Shown piece after piece: positions 7,300-15,974 of a DNA stretch of 64,000 bases. The notes under the pieces were generated by a model. That model was given only the letters and a program-made list of their open reading frames with translations. It did no database searches and had not been told where the DNA came from. The stretch is taken from assembly GCA_963775935.1 (NCBI GenBank), contig CAVZKR010000002.1, positions 558,001 to 622,000 on the forward strand. Reading direction: 5' to 3'. Each line of letters starts with the position of its first letter. Position 1 is the stretch's first letter. The position numbers and the translations under genes are program-made. The stretch is from JBBIPA01 sp963775935 (GTDB lineage: Bacteria > Chloroflexota > Dehalococcoidia > GIF9 > UBA5629).

Positions 7300-9936
7300 T
7301 TAGTCCATACCTCCTTCAACCCAGGCATTGAACCGTAGTCCAGAAGCCGGGTCATATTCTCTTTCGAATGCTTCCGGATAGTGTTCTTTCCATTCTTCCA
7401 TTTGAGCCATAGGTACCTTTTCAACCTCCACCAGATAACCGCTGGAAGCCATGCCGGGGCAGTTCTTGGATACCGTTTTACTTGGTGAAATGAGGTTAAT
7501 AGCGCCTCCTCTATCAAGCTTACCTGGTAGTATCCAGTCAACCCTGGCACCATGGTCAATATAGGATACCCCTGGCATTATTCTTTCCCATACCCGTGCA
7601 CCGCAGAGGATGGAGCCCCGCTCGTTATATACCCTAACGATGTCTCCATCTTTTATTCCTCTCTCGGCAGCGGTTTTGGGATTTAACCAGCAAGGTTCGT
7701 ACATATAGCCGTCTGGACATTTGACTTTACAGCTCGGTATTTCCCTGGTCCATGAGATATCATCATGCTCAGCGTGAACACGCCACCTACCGTGGTTAGA
7801 CATTTGGAGCAACGGGTATTTCTTAGCCCTTTCACCGGAGACCCTCTCGTCGTGGCTGATGCTTTTTTCTATCCATTTCGGTATTGGCGGTCTTTCCTTA
7901 TCATCAGGAAAATGCTGGGCTAATCGCTCAGAGTAGAATTCCAGCTTGCCTGACGGCGTGGGCAGGGGATTCTTTTTTGGGTCATCGTAGAACAACCTGA
8001 AGCCGGGTGTGTCTTTCTCCCAGTCTTTCGCAGTTGGGAAAATGACATATTGCTTTTCCTTGAAGTCTTCCCAGTTAATAAATTCAGGTAATCCCAGGTT
8101 CTCATAGGTATGTTTAATCCAATCATCAACACTTTTACCTTCGGTGACTGCTTCGTACATCCCAAGCTTTTTAGCAATTTCGCATACTGCACCATAGTCA
8201 CTCATGGACTCCCCGATGGGTTTGATGGCTTGTTTCATATACATGGCATTCTTAAACTCTACACCCTGCGGGAAGTTATTGGTGATAATATCATCCATTT
8301 CGTATATGGTGCTTACCGGCAGGATGATATCTGCGCAGAAAGTATCGTTTTCAAACCAGGGGTGTTGGTGTAGCACGAACTCTATTTTCGGGTTTCTGAG
8401 AACTTCTACCGTCTTCATGCCATCATGCCAGCAGGTAGTCATACAGGGGTTATCAGCCCAGAGCATATGCACTTCAGAGCATCCCTCAACCGGGTAATGG
8501 TACTGAATAAACTGGTCTTCTACCGGCGCTGAGTTCTGGCTCTTGCCCCACCAGGAGATAGGTGGATTAAGGACAGCTTCGTGGAGATATGTCTTTGGGA
8601 AAAACTGCTTCTGATGGACACGGGAACCGGCGATCATGGAATACATTACCCGGTCCTCAAAGCACCATTCTTCACCGGACCTTTCGAAGCCATAACGCAT
8701 GATTTTGGGCACCTCGCTTCTGGGTTGTCCCAGCCAGGTTATCTCATACTGATGAACACCTGGAGCACCCAATCCCTGCATCCCCAGCATTATACATTCC
8801 AGCCTTGCTGGTTCACTGGAGTAAGGCCCACGTATTAAGCCACCGCCAAAGTAGTGACCTATTGATGTTATTTTGGCAGCGAACTGTCTCGCCAGTGCTT
8901 TAATTGTCCACTCTGGCACGCCGCACTTGGGGGAAGCCCAGGCTGGTGTCTTAGCCACGCCGTCTTCCTCGCCCATGACATAGGCTTTTACCTTATCGAA
9001 GCCAACAGTGTGGGTAGCTACGTAATCCTTTTTGTAGTTGCCTTCTTTGATCCACGTGTATATTATCGCCAATTGCAGGGCAGCATCAGTATTAGGTAAT
9101 ATCGGTATCCATTTGTCGGCATGGACAGCAGCCCCAAAATTTAATTCAGGGCAGATGTATATTTGTTTCAGCCCAATTTCTGTCCAGAAATAACATAACC
9201 GGCTGGCAAGCTGCCCGCAAAATCCCCAGGGGGTTGTCTCAGGATCGCCTCCCCAGACCAGAATCATTTCCGTGTTCTCGGTAACGTCCTTGAAAACATT
9301 GTCCTGCGGGAACATATGGCCAGAGAAGCCAGTACCCCAGACGTGCTCGGCGCCATAGTACCAACCTTCCCAGCTGTCTGCATTTCTAATAAACTGCGTG
9401 TAGCCTCCCATCTTTTTCAGCAACCAGCCGTGCATTCCATGAGGTCCCTGCAGCATCTTATTCTCACCATGCCCGTCTCCCATATGCAGTATTCCGTAAA
9501 GCCCGTATTTCTTATGTATCCTCTTTATCTCGCTGGCTATGATATCGGTAGCCTCATCCCAGGAAATTCTCTTATACTTGCTCTTGCCACGGTTCTGAGG
9601 GTTTCTTTCGCCGTTGGGGTCCCAGTCGACCCTCTTTAACGGGTACTTTATCCTATTAGGAGAATAGACACGCTTCTTATAAGCTAAAGAATAAGGAGGG
9701 GGTAGAGATTTTCGTGTTGGTTCAAAGCTCTTACCATTCCTCGTTAATTTCCAGGGGTTCATCTTCTCCCAATTAAATTTCCAATCATAGTGTAATGGTC
9801 TAATCCTGACTATTTTCCCATCTTTAACATCAACCGCCCCGGCCACTCCGCCACCGGGTATACCCAGATAACCAACGCTCCTAACGTACGTTTTCTCCTT
9901 GGTTTCTGCAGTTATCTTCTTTTTTTTGGTTGGCAC
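7300..9936 (-). CDS. Transhydroxylase-like molybdopterin alpha subunit (copy 1)
   Basis: The 878 residues compare with 875 in the P. acidigallici transhydroxylase large subunit. It is a DMSO-reductase-superfamily protein (ISWDEATDIIASEI, WGGDPETTPWG, WIPILPNTDAALQLA) without the N-terminal CxxCxxxC cluster motif and without a signal peptide. This is unlike respiratory members but like transhydroxylase. Asp187-Ser188 in RNADSWEGWYYG and His156 sit in the spacing of that enzyme's catalytic Asp/Ser-ligand and His. The start is a GTG with a good AGGAGG 9 nt upstream. It follows a TRAP transporter in the same orientation (134-nt gap). A water-independent hydroxyl transfer on polyphenols is plausible; a reductase or dehydroxylase role on another aromatic is the main alternative. 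Confidence 0.85.
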   Translation of the reverse strand: MPTKKKKITAETKEKTYVRSVGYLGIPGGGVAGAVDVKDGKIVRIRPLHYDWKFNWEKMNPWKLTRNGKSFEPTRKSLPPPYSLAYKKRVYSPNRIKYPLKRVDWDPNGERNPQNRGKSKYKRISWDEATDIIASEIKRIHKKYGLYGILHMGDGHGENKMLQGPHGMHGWLLKKMGGYTQFIRNADSWEGWYYGAEHVWGTGFSGHMFPQDNVFKDVTENTEMILVWGGDPETTPWGFCGQLASRLCYFWTEIGLKQIYICPELNFGAAVHADKWIPILPNTDAALQLAIIYTWIKEGNYKKDYVATHTVGFDKVKAYVMGEEDGVAKTPAWASPKCGVPEWTIKALARQFAAKITSIGHYFGGGLIRGPYSSEPARLECIMLGMQGLGAPGVHQYEITWLGQPRSEVPKIMRYGFERSGEEWCFEDRVMYSMIAGSRVHQKQFFPKTYLHEAVLNPPISWWGKSQNSAPVEDQFIQYHYPVEGCSEVHMLWADNPCMTTCWHDGMKTVEVLRNPKIEFVLHQHPWFENDTFCADIILPVSTIYEMDDIITNNFPQGVEFKNAMYMKQAIKPIGESMSDYGAVCEIAKKLGMYEAVTEGKSVDDWIKHTYENLGLPEFINWEDFKEKQYVIFPTAKDWEKDTPGFRLFYDDPKKNPLPTPSGKLEFYSERLAQHFPDDKERPPIPKWIEKSISHDERVSGERAKKYPLLQMSNHGRWRVHAEHDDISWTREIPSCKVKCPDGYMYEPCWLNPKTAAERGIKDGDIVRVYNERGSILCGARVWERIMPGVSYIDHGARVDWILPGKLDRGGAINLISPSKTVSKNCPGMASSGYLVEVEKVPMAQMEEWKEHYPEAFEREYDPASGLRFNAWVEGGMD

Positions 9937-10070
9937 AGCAATTGTCCTCCTTTCAAGATGTCAACTATATTTAACCTTTTGTATTCTGAGCACTTACTGA
10001 GACTATTTGACCCTGTACGTACTATTTTTTGTTTCACATAAACTACCCCTCCTATGAATAATACTTATTA

Positions 10071-11378
10071 TCAGAATGGCCTCATCGTATGAGGTAACCA
10101 GAGTGCGATTTGCGGGAAAGCAACTAAAATGGCTAGACCGACAATTGTTGCTGCTATGAAGGGCAGTACGCCACGGAATATGGTATACATAGGTACATCC
10201 GGAACCATACCGGCAAGAGCAAAGACGACTATACCAAATGGAGGGCTGATGTTTCCCATCAAAACCGTTATTACCGTGAGCACCGCAATAAAAACGGGGT
10301 CAAATCCAATACCTGTCAGTACAGGATGGAGAATTGGTGTAGCCACAATGACTATCGACATGATGTCCATAAGGCAGCCTATAATCGCATAAATTATTAA
10401 GAAAGCAATGAGTACCAGAAGGGGTGATATGTGGAGTCCCGCTACAAAATTTACCAGTCCCATAGGAACCTCTGTCAATACTAAGAACCGGCTGAAAGTC
10501 ATGGCACCGATAACCAGGATAAATATCATCCCCAGCATCCCCGCTGTTGCAGTAACAGCACCGGTAAAGCCTTTCCACGTTATATATTTGTTGGCTAAGG
10601 CTACGATAAGAATCCCAAAAACACCTACTGCTCCTGCTTCGGTAGGAGTAAAAATCCCGCCATAAATACCTCCCAGTATCAGCAGGATTACTATCAGCGC
10701 TCCAAAAATTTTTCGTGTTCCCAGGAACCTTTCCTTCCAGCTTACTGCTGGCCTTGACATTGCCATTTGAGGATTAACTCTACAAACAAGGTGTATGGTA
10801 AGCATATAGATAAGGGTGAGCATTATCCCCGGCACGATACCGGACATGAAAAGTACTCCTATGGATTGTTCCGTGAGTATACCGTAGATAATAAAGACGA
10901 GACTGGGAGGGATTAAAAAGCCCAGATTACCACCGGCGGCTATGGTACCGAGAGAAAGCTGGTCATTGTATCGATACTTCCTCATTTCTGCGAGCGATAT
11001 ATTACAGGTAGTAGCTGCACAGGAGATAGGGTCGCTGCAAATAGCGGCAAAAATGGCGCATGTTCCCATGGTGCCCATGGCTAACCCACCGCGGAAGTGT
11101 CCCACCCATTTGTCCAGAGCAAAGAAGGCATCCGTACTCAGTCTGGTATGAGAGGCAAGGTTGCCCAGAAATATAAAAAACGGTATGACACTGTAGACAT
11201 AATGAGATGATACTGAAAACGGCTCATTGGCAAGAAGTGCGAACGCTGGATTGAAACCTCGTACCAACCACACCCCGAAGAAACCGACTAAAGCCATGGC
11301 AAAACCGATGGGAACATTCAAAAACATAAGCAAGATAAGGATGCCAACTCCTACAGATCCCCATTCGAACAGGGTCAC
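10071..11378 (-). CDS. dctM: TRAP transporter large permease (DctM-like), system 1
   Basis: This 435-residue, roughly 12-helix protein has DctM/TRAP-L features: GFAMALVGFFGVWLVRGF, PFFIFLGNLASHTRLS, GTCAIFAAICSDPISCAATTCNI, GGNLGFLIPPSLVFIIYG and TPTEAGAVGVFG. It forms the sodium-coupled channel that imports organic acids delivered by a binding protein. It overlaps the stop of dctQ by 4 nt (ATGA), so the two are coupled. The molybdoenzyme genes follow downstream in the same orientation, so its cargo may be their aromatic substrate; that link is inference. Confidence 0.92.
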   Translation of the reverse strand: MTLFEWGSVGVGILILLMFLNVPIGFAMALVGFFGVWLVRGFNPAFALLANEPFSVSSHYVYSVIPFFIFLGNLASHTRLSTDAFFALDKWVGHFRGGLAMGTMGTCAIFAAICSDPISCAATTCNISLAEMRKYRYNDQLSLGTIAAGGNLGFLIPPSLVFIIYGILTEQSIGVLFMSGIVPGIMLTLIYMLTIHLVCRVNPQMAMSRPAVSWKERFLGTRKIFGALIVILLILGGIYGGIFTPTEAGAVGVFGILIVALANKYITWKGFTGAVTATAGMLGMIFILVIGAMTFSRFLVLTEVPMGLVNFVAGLHISPLLVLIAFLIIYAIIGCLMDIMSIVIVATPILHPVLTGIGFDPVFIAVLTVITVLMGNISPPFGIVVFALAGMVPDVPMYTIFRGVLPFIAATIVGLAILVAFPQIALWLPHTMRPF

Positions 11379-11884
11379 TTCTGCACCACCTTGCTAGCCG
11401 AGTGAATCAACTGAGCCACGAGCACCAGCGCCAATAGTATGCTGCCAAACGCTACGACAAAGATAAAAGGATAAATGGGAATATGCAGTAGCCCGGTCAC
11501 GCGGTGAGAAGCAAGCTCTCCTATACCAGAACGTATGCTGCACCATGCCATAAAACCAAACAATACAATGCCTAAAAAGCAACCAAACACATCTACGATT
11601 GCTCGAGACTTTGGTGGAAGTCGCGATGTAAGCACATCAATGCTTATATGACCTCTTTGGACAGCGCAATACGCTAAGGTAAAGAATACTACCACCGTCA
11701 GCGTTACTTCGATGACCTCATAGGTCCATGACAATGGGCTGTTGAAAAGGCGGCGCAATATGACATCCACCACCACCAACAGTCCCATTGCCATGAGCAC
11801 AATCATGGCCAGATTGCTAGCTTGGCGGTTAAACCAGAAAAAAGCTTTTTCTAGATTCTTGCCAATTCCTCTTAATCCCGGCAT
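11375..11884 (-). CDS. dctQ: TRAP transporter small permease (DctQ-like), system 1
   Basis: The 169-residue, four-helix membrane protein has the DctQ pattern: MGLLVVVDVILRRLFNSPLSWTYEVIEV, YCAVQRGHISIDVLTSRL and a final hydrophobic helix. It scaffolds DctM in the TRAP membrane complex. It sits 11 nt after dctP and overlaps dctM, the normal TRAP gene order. Confidence 0.9.
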   Translation of the reverse strand: MPGLRGIGKNLEKAFFWFNRQASNLAMIVLMAMGLLVVVDVILRRLFNSPLSWTYEVIEVTLTVVVFFTLAYCAVQRGHISIDVLTSRLPPKSRAIVDVFGCFLGIVLFGFMAWCSIRSGIGELASHRVTGLLHIPIYPFIFVVAFGSILLALVLVAQLIHSASKVVQK

Positions 11885-11895
11885 AGAACCCAGCC

Positions 11896-13005
11896 TTATT
11901 GATACAATTTTGTATATTGTGCTACCCAGGCTTTTAAGTCCTCTACTACAGCTTTCCCTTGTAATCCCTTACTATCCATGTCCTTTATCCATTCGTCATA
12001 ATACGGTGTTATCGCAGCCACCCATTTTTGTCGTTCATCATCAGGCAGCCAGTATATATCAGGATTACCTTTTTTCTTGTCATACTCTTGCACTACTGAG
12101 AGATATGTGTTATTAGCACGGTCAAAAACCATGCCCAGATGACGAGACCAGAGCAATCCTGAGGCTCCTGTTATAATATTCTGAAGGTCGGCTGGCAATT
12201 TATTCCAGGTATCTAAGTTCATGGCTATATGCATTATGTCCAAAGCTAGGTTGGCACCACCGGTGCGATATTTGGTGACCTCCATGCCTTTCCAGCTAAC
12301 GGCACCGTCCCATTGGTGAAGGCGTCCATCTACCATCCCTCTTTCCATGCTGGTATAAACGTCTCCTTCAGGCATAAAAACTGGAGTCCCTCCCAGTTTT
12401 TCCACTATTTTAGTCTGTACAGGCGCAGTAACAGCTAACTTTAAACCTTTGAGGTCAGCAAGGGTTTTCACCTGTACTTTATTGGTAAGCAGTTGCATGG
12501 GAGCAGTTGGGCTGACTGCGAGGAGCTTGATACCCTTTAGTTCTGTCTTTAGTGTGTATTTCTGATGAAACTGCCAGAATGAGGCAGCAGCAACTTCTGA
12601 AGATGGGAATATCATAGGTAGAGCATAACTGCTAGTTAATGGAAAAACACCAGGAGTAAATTCTGGTACAAAGTTGACGATATCAGCTGTGCCGGAGGTG
12701 CATAATTTGTAATGGTCTGCTGGTGCTCCCATTGCCCCACCACCGAAGAATTTTATTTTGACCCTTCCGCCGGTCGCATTCTCAATCTCATTTCCCCAGG
12801 CATCATATCCCAGCTTGGCAATTGGAATTACTGGCGGGATCCAATAGGCAAATTTTAACTCAAAAGTTTGCGTTGATGGTGTTGGCGCTGGAGTGGGTGT
12901 TGGTGTTGGTTTTGGAGTCGGTGTCGGTGCAGGTGCTGCACAACCACCGAAAATAAAGAGACCTATAAATACAACCACAAGTGAAACCAGGAAAAATTTC
13001 TTCAT
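11896..13005 (-). CDS. dctP: TRAP solute-binding lipoprotein (DctP-like), system 1
   Basis: This is a 369-residue extracytoplasmic receptor. It begins with a lipoprotein signal (MKKFFLV, hydrophobic core, cysteine after FGG), then a Pro-Thr repeat linker (about residues 25-45). The DctP fold follows, with YDAWGNEIENATGGRVKI, MPMIFPSSEVAAASFWQF, DLKGLKLAVTAPVQTKIVEKLGGTPVFM and MERGMVDGRLHQWDG. The ATG has a strong GGGAGGGG 8 nt upstream. It is the first gene of the minus-strand block running through the transhydroxylase pairs, so the imported compound may be an aromatic carboxylate. Ligand identity cannot be read from sequence. Confidence 0.92.
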   Translation of the reverse strand: MKKFFLVSLVVVFIGLFIFGGCAAPAPTPTPKPTPTPTPAPTPSTQTFELKFAYWIPPVIPIAKLGYDAWGNEIENATGGRVKIKFFGGGAMGAPADHYKLCTSGTADIVNFVPEFTPGVFPLTSSYALPMIFPSSEVAAASFWQFHQKYTLKTELKGIKLLAVSPTAPMQLLTNKVQVKTLADLKGLKLAVTAPVQTKIVEKLGGTPVFMPEGDVYTSMERGMVDGRLHQWDGAVSWKGMEVTKYRTGGANLALDIMHIAMNLDTWNKLPADLQNIITGASGLLWSRHLGMVFDRANNTYLSVVQEYDKKKGNPDIYWLPDDERQKWVAAITPYYDEWIKDMDSKGLQGKAVVEDLKAWVAQYTKLYQ

Positions 13006-13446
13006 AATTGACCCCTCCCTTACTATTATGGAACACGACTCTGAATAATGATCCTAGTTTTTTTTGAATTTTCTTAGCGTGGCCGATAGGCATCACCCCC
13101 TCGTTTTATTAATCAAAATTGATGAATAGTTGTTTCAATAACCGTAGCACGAAACTCAATAATGATAAGATAGAAAAAGGCGAACTGCTGCGAGGTATTG
13201 ATCTAGCTATCTCATCCCCTTCCACAGAATCTAGCGGTAATATATCGGAAGTATTAATCTATCTGATGATACTCAAAGCGGATCTATTTAGCGCCTTAGA
13301 GATTTAAAGATATAGCATCTGCATCTTATTGTCAAGATGCTAATGGCCTCCAACTAATGGACGACGCGAGTACAACGGTTGGTGGTTCCAGTACTAATCC
13401 AATTTCCTTTTCTGGTATAATGCCCATCGTGGATAGCGAATTATCG
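13006..13446. other. Intergenic region between divergent dctP and response-regulator gene
   Basis: About 440 nt without a convincing gene. It must hold the promoter of the TRAP/transhydroxylase operon on the minus strand (no clear -35/-10 pair seen) and an extended -10 site for the response regulator at 13413-13421. A 62-codon frame at 13119-13307 has no ribosome site or recognisable content. Confidence 0.5.
13413..13421 (+). promoter_or_regulatory. Extended -10 promoter of the two-component operon
   Basis: TGGTATAAT is a perfect -10 box with an upstream TG; no clear -35 is present. If used, transcription starts near 13428, which favours the ATG at 13447 as start of the regulator. The same TGGTATAAT precedes the response regulator at 36155. 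Confidence 0.5.
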
Positions 13447-14136
13447 ATGACCGAGTGCAATAAGCAGAAAACAGACATAATCAGGGTGGTGTTGGCGGAT
13501 GACCACCCTATCGTGCGCAAGGCTTTAAGAAGTGAGTTGGTTAAAGAAGTTGATTTTGAAGTCATAGCTGAAGCAAGTGACGGTGAAGAAGCGGTTAGAC
13601 TTGTCACCGAGTTGCATCCTGATGTCGTCGTTATGGATATTGGCATGCCTAAATTAAACGGAATCGAAGCCACCCGGAAAATCAAAGCCTCCGCCAGTAA
13701 TACAATTGTATTAGTTCTTACGGTCTACGACGATATTGAACATGTGCTTGGAATACTTGAATCTGGGGCTGATGGGTATTTGATTAAGAGTGTATCGGTT
13801 GATGAGATTATTCAATCTATGCGCTTAATTGTTTCAGGAGAAACGGTGTTATCCCCTCAGGTTTTCCAACGAGTTCTGAACTACGCTCTCCGGAATGTTA
13901 CTAAACCTCTGCCTATCAATACCGAGGTGAAGCTCAGCTCGCGTGAGCTGGTAGTTCTTAGACTGGTGGCGAGAGGCATGAGCAACAAACAAATTGCTGC
14001 GGAATTGAATATAAGCTCTCGAACGGTAAAAAGTCATATGGTAGATATTTTCCGCAAGTTGAATTTATCATCCAGAATCGAAGCAGTCATCGTCGGATTA
14101 CGCACCGGTCTTCTCAAATCTGAAGATCTGGGTTAA
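13447..14136 (+). CDS. NarL/LuxR-family response regulator
   Basis: The product is about 229 residues from the ATG at 13447 (the frame extends to 13357, but a -10 box lies between). The receiver domain has the acidic pair in VLADDHPIVRKAL, phosphoacceptor Asp64 in VVVMDIGMP, the Thr in VLVLT and the Lys in GYLIK. The C-terminal GerE-type HTH is LSSRELVVLRLVARGMSNKQIA with SSRTVKSHMVDIFRKL. It therefore looks fully phosphorylatable and DNA-binding. It is followed 13 nt later by its cognate kinase. Being divergent from the TRAP/transhydroxylase operon, it may control that operon. No Shine-Dalgarno is visible at either candidate start. Confidence 0.88.
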   Translation: MTECNKQKTDIIRVVLADDHPIVRKALRSELVKEVDFEVIAEASDGEEAVRLVTELHPDVVVMDIGMPKLNGIEATRKIKASASNTIVLVLTVYDDIEHVLGILESGADGYLIKSVSVDEIIQSMRLIVSGETVLSPQVFQRVLNYALRNVTKPLPINTEVKLSSRELVVLRLVARGMSNKQIAAELNISSRTVKSHMVDIFRKLNLSSRIEAVIVGLRTGLLKSEDLG

Positions 14137-14149
14137 CGGAGGGGTGGCT

Positions 14150-15286
14150 ATGAGGCAATTTCTTACGACATGTTGGAAAGGAAAAACTGAACTTATCCGT
14201 AATCCCCATTTCTGGGCTATTATCGGTATTATTATAGCCCTCAATATTATCTATAATGCACCCACAAGCATTACTGGTCCAAAAGGGGATTGGGTATGGT
14301 ATCTGACAATTTTTGAGTTTAAGAGCAATGTGGCCGGCAGTCTTTTTGTAATCCCATTTGTATATGCGGCAATTGTCTTCTGGTGGCGAGGAATCTTGAT
14401 TACCTGGTTGTTTTCAATGGTTTTGATTTTACCGAGAGTACGAGATTTATCTGAAGATATGAGCGCATTCGTGGCAAATTTAGTTTATTTGTGTATTCCG
14501 TTGCTCATCGTGCTTGTTTTAGATTACCAGAGAAAATGGCGGGACTCTGTTAATAAATCAGCAGTGGAAAGTGAAAAGGAACGTCAAGCTTATATTGCCC
14601 AGATTATTAAAGTACAAGAGGATGAGAGGAAACGTATCTCCAGGGAGATTCATGATGATACTGTCCAGAGACTGTGGATTGTAACGAATAGTATAAAAAG
14701 TTTGATCACCGATAAACTCCGTAACACTGCTCCGCAGGTGGTGTCGGAACTGGAGACAGTGAAAGACACGATTTCAAGCATTTCAACAGATGTCAAGAGG
14801 TTGAGCCTTGATTTGAGGCCAGGAATTTTGGATGACCTGGGACTTGTCCCTGCCATAAGGTGGCAGGTTGATCAATTAAGCAGCGAGGGATTGACAGAAG
14901 CTAAAATAGTGGTACATGGTAACCATCGTCAGCTTACCCCTGAGATTACTACTCATTTGTTTCGTATTGTTCAGGAGGCATTAAACAATATACGACAACA
15001 TGCGGAAGCAACTCAGGTGATTGTCACTCTGGACTTTAACACAGAAGACATTAAAATTACCATTAGGGATAATGGCAAAGGCTTTGAACCTCGAGATATC
15101 CTTGATATCTCGAGGTTCAATAAATTAGGACTCCTTGGGATACAAGAACGAGTGAGATTAATTGATGGGATTTTGAAAATAGAGTCTAAACCTGGTAGAG
15201 GCACCACAGTAACAGTAGGGTTAAGCAATGAACCTTTAGTAATGAATTTTGAACCTTCAGTTAGAGGACATAGTATTAAGGCTTAA
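14150..15286 (+). CDS. Membrane sensor histidine kinase (HisKA_3 type)
   Basis: This is a 378-residue kinase; the ATG at 14150 has GGAGGGG 7 nt upstream. Residues 20-125 form four or so membrane helices with no recognised ligand domain. The dimerisation/phosphoacceptor helix is EDERKRISREIHDDTVQRL with His168. The ATPase domain has FRIVQEALNNIRQHAEA (N box), DNGKGFEP (G1) and GLLGIQERV plus KPGRGTTVTV (G2). It belongs with the preceding NarL-type regulator as a two-component system. Within the ATP lid, codons 311-324 are a perfect 17-bp inverted repeat at DNA level (15084-15120), an odd insertion compared with the usual short lid. Confidence 0.9.
   Translation: MRQFLTTCWKGKTELIRNPHFWAIIGIIIALNIIYNAPTSITGPKGDWVWYLTIFEFKSNVAGSLFVIPFVYAAIVFWWRGILITWLFSMVLILPRVRDLSEDMSAFVANLVYLCIPLLIVLVLDYQRKWRDSVNKSAVESEKERQAYIAQIIKVQEDERKRISREIHDDTVQRLWIVTNSIKSLITDKLRNTAPQVVSELETVKDTISSISTDVKRLSLDLRPGILDDLGLVPAIRWQVDQLSSEGLTEAKIVVHGNHRQLTPEITTHLFRIVQEALNNIRQHAEATQVIVTLDFNTEDIKITIRDNGKGFEPRDILDISRFNKLGLLGIQERVRLIDGILKIESKPGRGTTVTVGLSNEPLVMNFEPSVRGHSIKA
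15084..15120. repeat. Perfect 17-bp inverted repeat inside the kinase gene
   Basis: TTGAACCTCGAGATATC at 15084-15100 is repeated in reverse complement at 15104-15120 around a 3-nt CTT loop. It encodes the residues after GKGF in the kinase ATP lid. It is far too long and exact for chance. Confidence 0.85.
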
Positions 15287-15352
15287 GTGAGATTGTCTAC
15301 ATGCGATTTACTGCGCTATTGGTAATGGGGATGGCGTAATCGGATAGTATCG

Positions 15353-15700
15353 CTAAAGATTTCTCTGTGTTTTACCTCTTGCCAGCGAAGCAAATATGCC
15401 AATGAAGCCAAGAACTGCGAAGATGATGCATGCCGTTCGGCTGCTTGTTAGAAAGAGCGGATAGTATTCCGGTGTTATTTGCACACTTCCAATGTAGAGG
15501 GCAAATGTGAGCATAACGATACCCATGCTGAGCATCTGCCCAACGATTCGCATGGTGCCCAGCGTTCCTGCCGCCACTCCATAGAACCTTTTTTCAACGG
15601 AGCTCATGACCGCATTGGTGTTTGGTGATGAAAAGAGCGCAAAGCCGGCAATAAATAACGCTATCCATTTGTTCGTATTGCTGCCAGCCTCGTTCTTCAT
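15353..15700 (-). pseudogene. C-terminal remnant of an MFS (DHA2-like) transporter
   Basis: The 115-residue frame resembles only the last part of a 14-helix drug/H+ antiporter: IALFIAGFALFSSPNTNAVMSSV, then GVAAGTLGTMRIVGQMLSMGI and two more helices. Nothing upstream on this strand continues the protein; the flank at 15701-15974 holds no related frame. It is most likely a decayed transporter, though a small membrane protein is not excluded. Confidence 0.5.
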
Positions 15701-15974
15701 ACTAGGATCCCGAGTAACTGTTTAACCTATCGCCAACCATTGTATCACCTTTCATAGCATAATAGTCGGAGCAGTTGCTAGTTGCACGGTATAGGTATCG
15801 GGTGATAAAGTGGATACTGTCAGTATTCTACAAAATCTGTCGATTTGGTACATAGTGGGGAGTTGTCCTGGTAATACGTTATCACTGTGCGGTTCAGGAA
15901 ATTCATCATGCAGAGCAAAACATAACACGGCATCTGTATCTACGGCGAAGGGACGTTCAAGGAGGCAACTGAAA

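Noticed and set aside
12890..12935. Short tandem DNA repeat (GTTGG/GTGTTGG) suspected as a CRISPR or minisatellite
   Set aside because: It is simply the Pro-Thr linker of the DctP lipoprotein; no spacers or conserved repeat length.
12860..13096. Frame overlapping the start of dctP with a good GAGGGGG ribosome-like site
   Set aside because: It runs out of frame through the dctP signal peptide and Pro-Thr linker; the residues have no family resemblance. At most a leader peptide.
13119..13307. 62-codon frame between dctP and the response regulator
   Set aside because: No ribosome site, no recognisable domain, low-complexity content; lies in a region expected to hold promoters.
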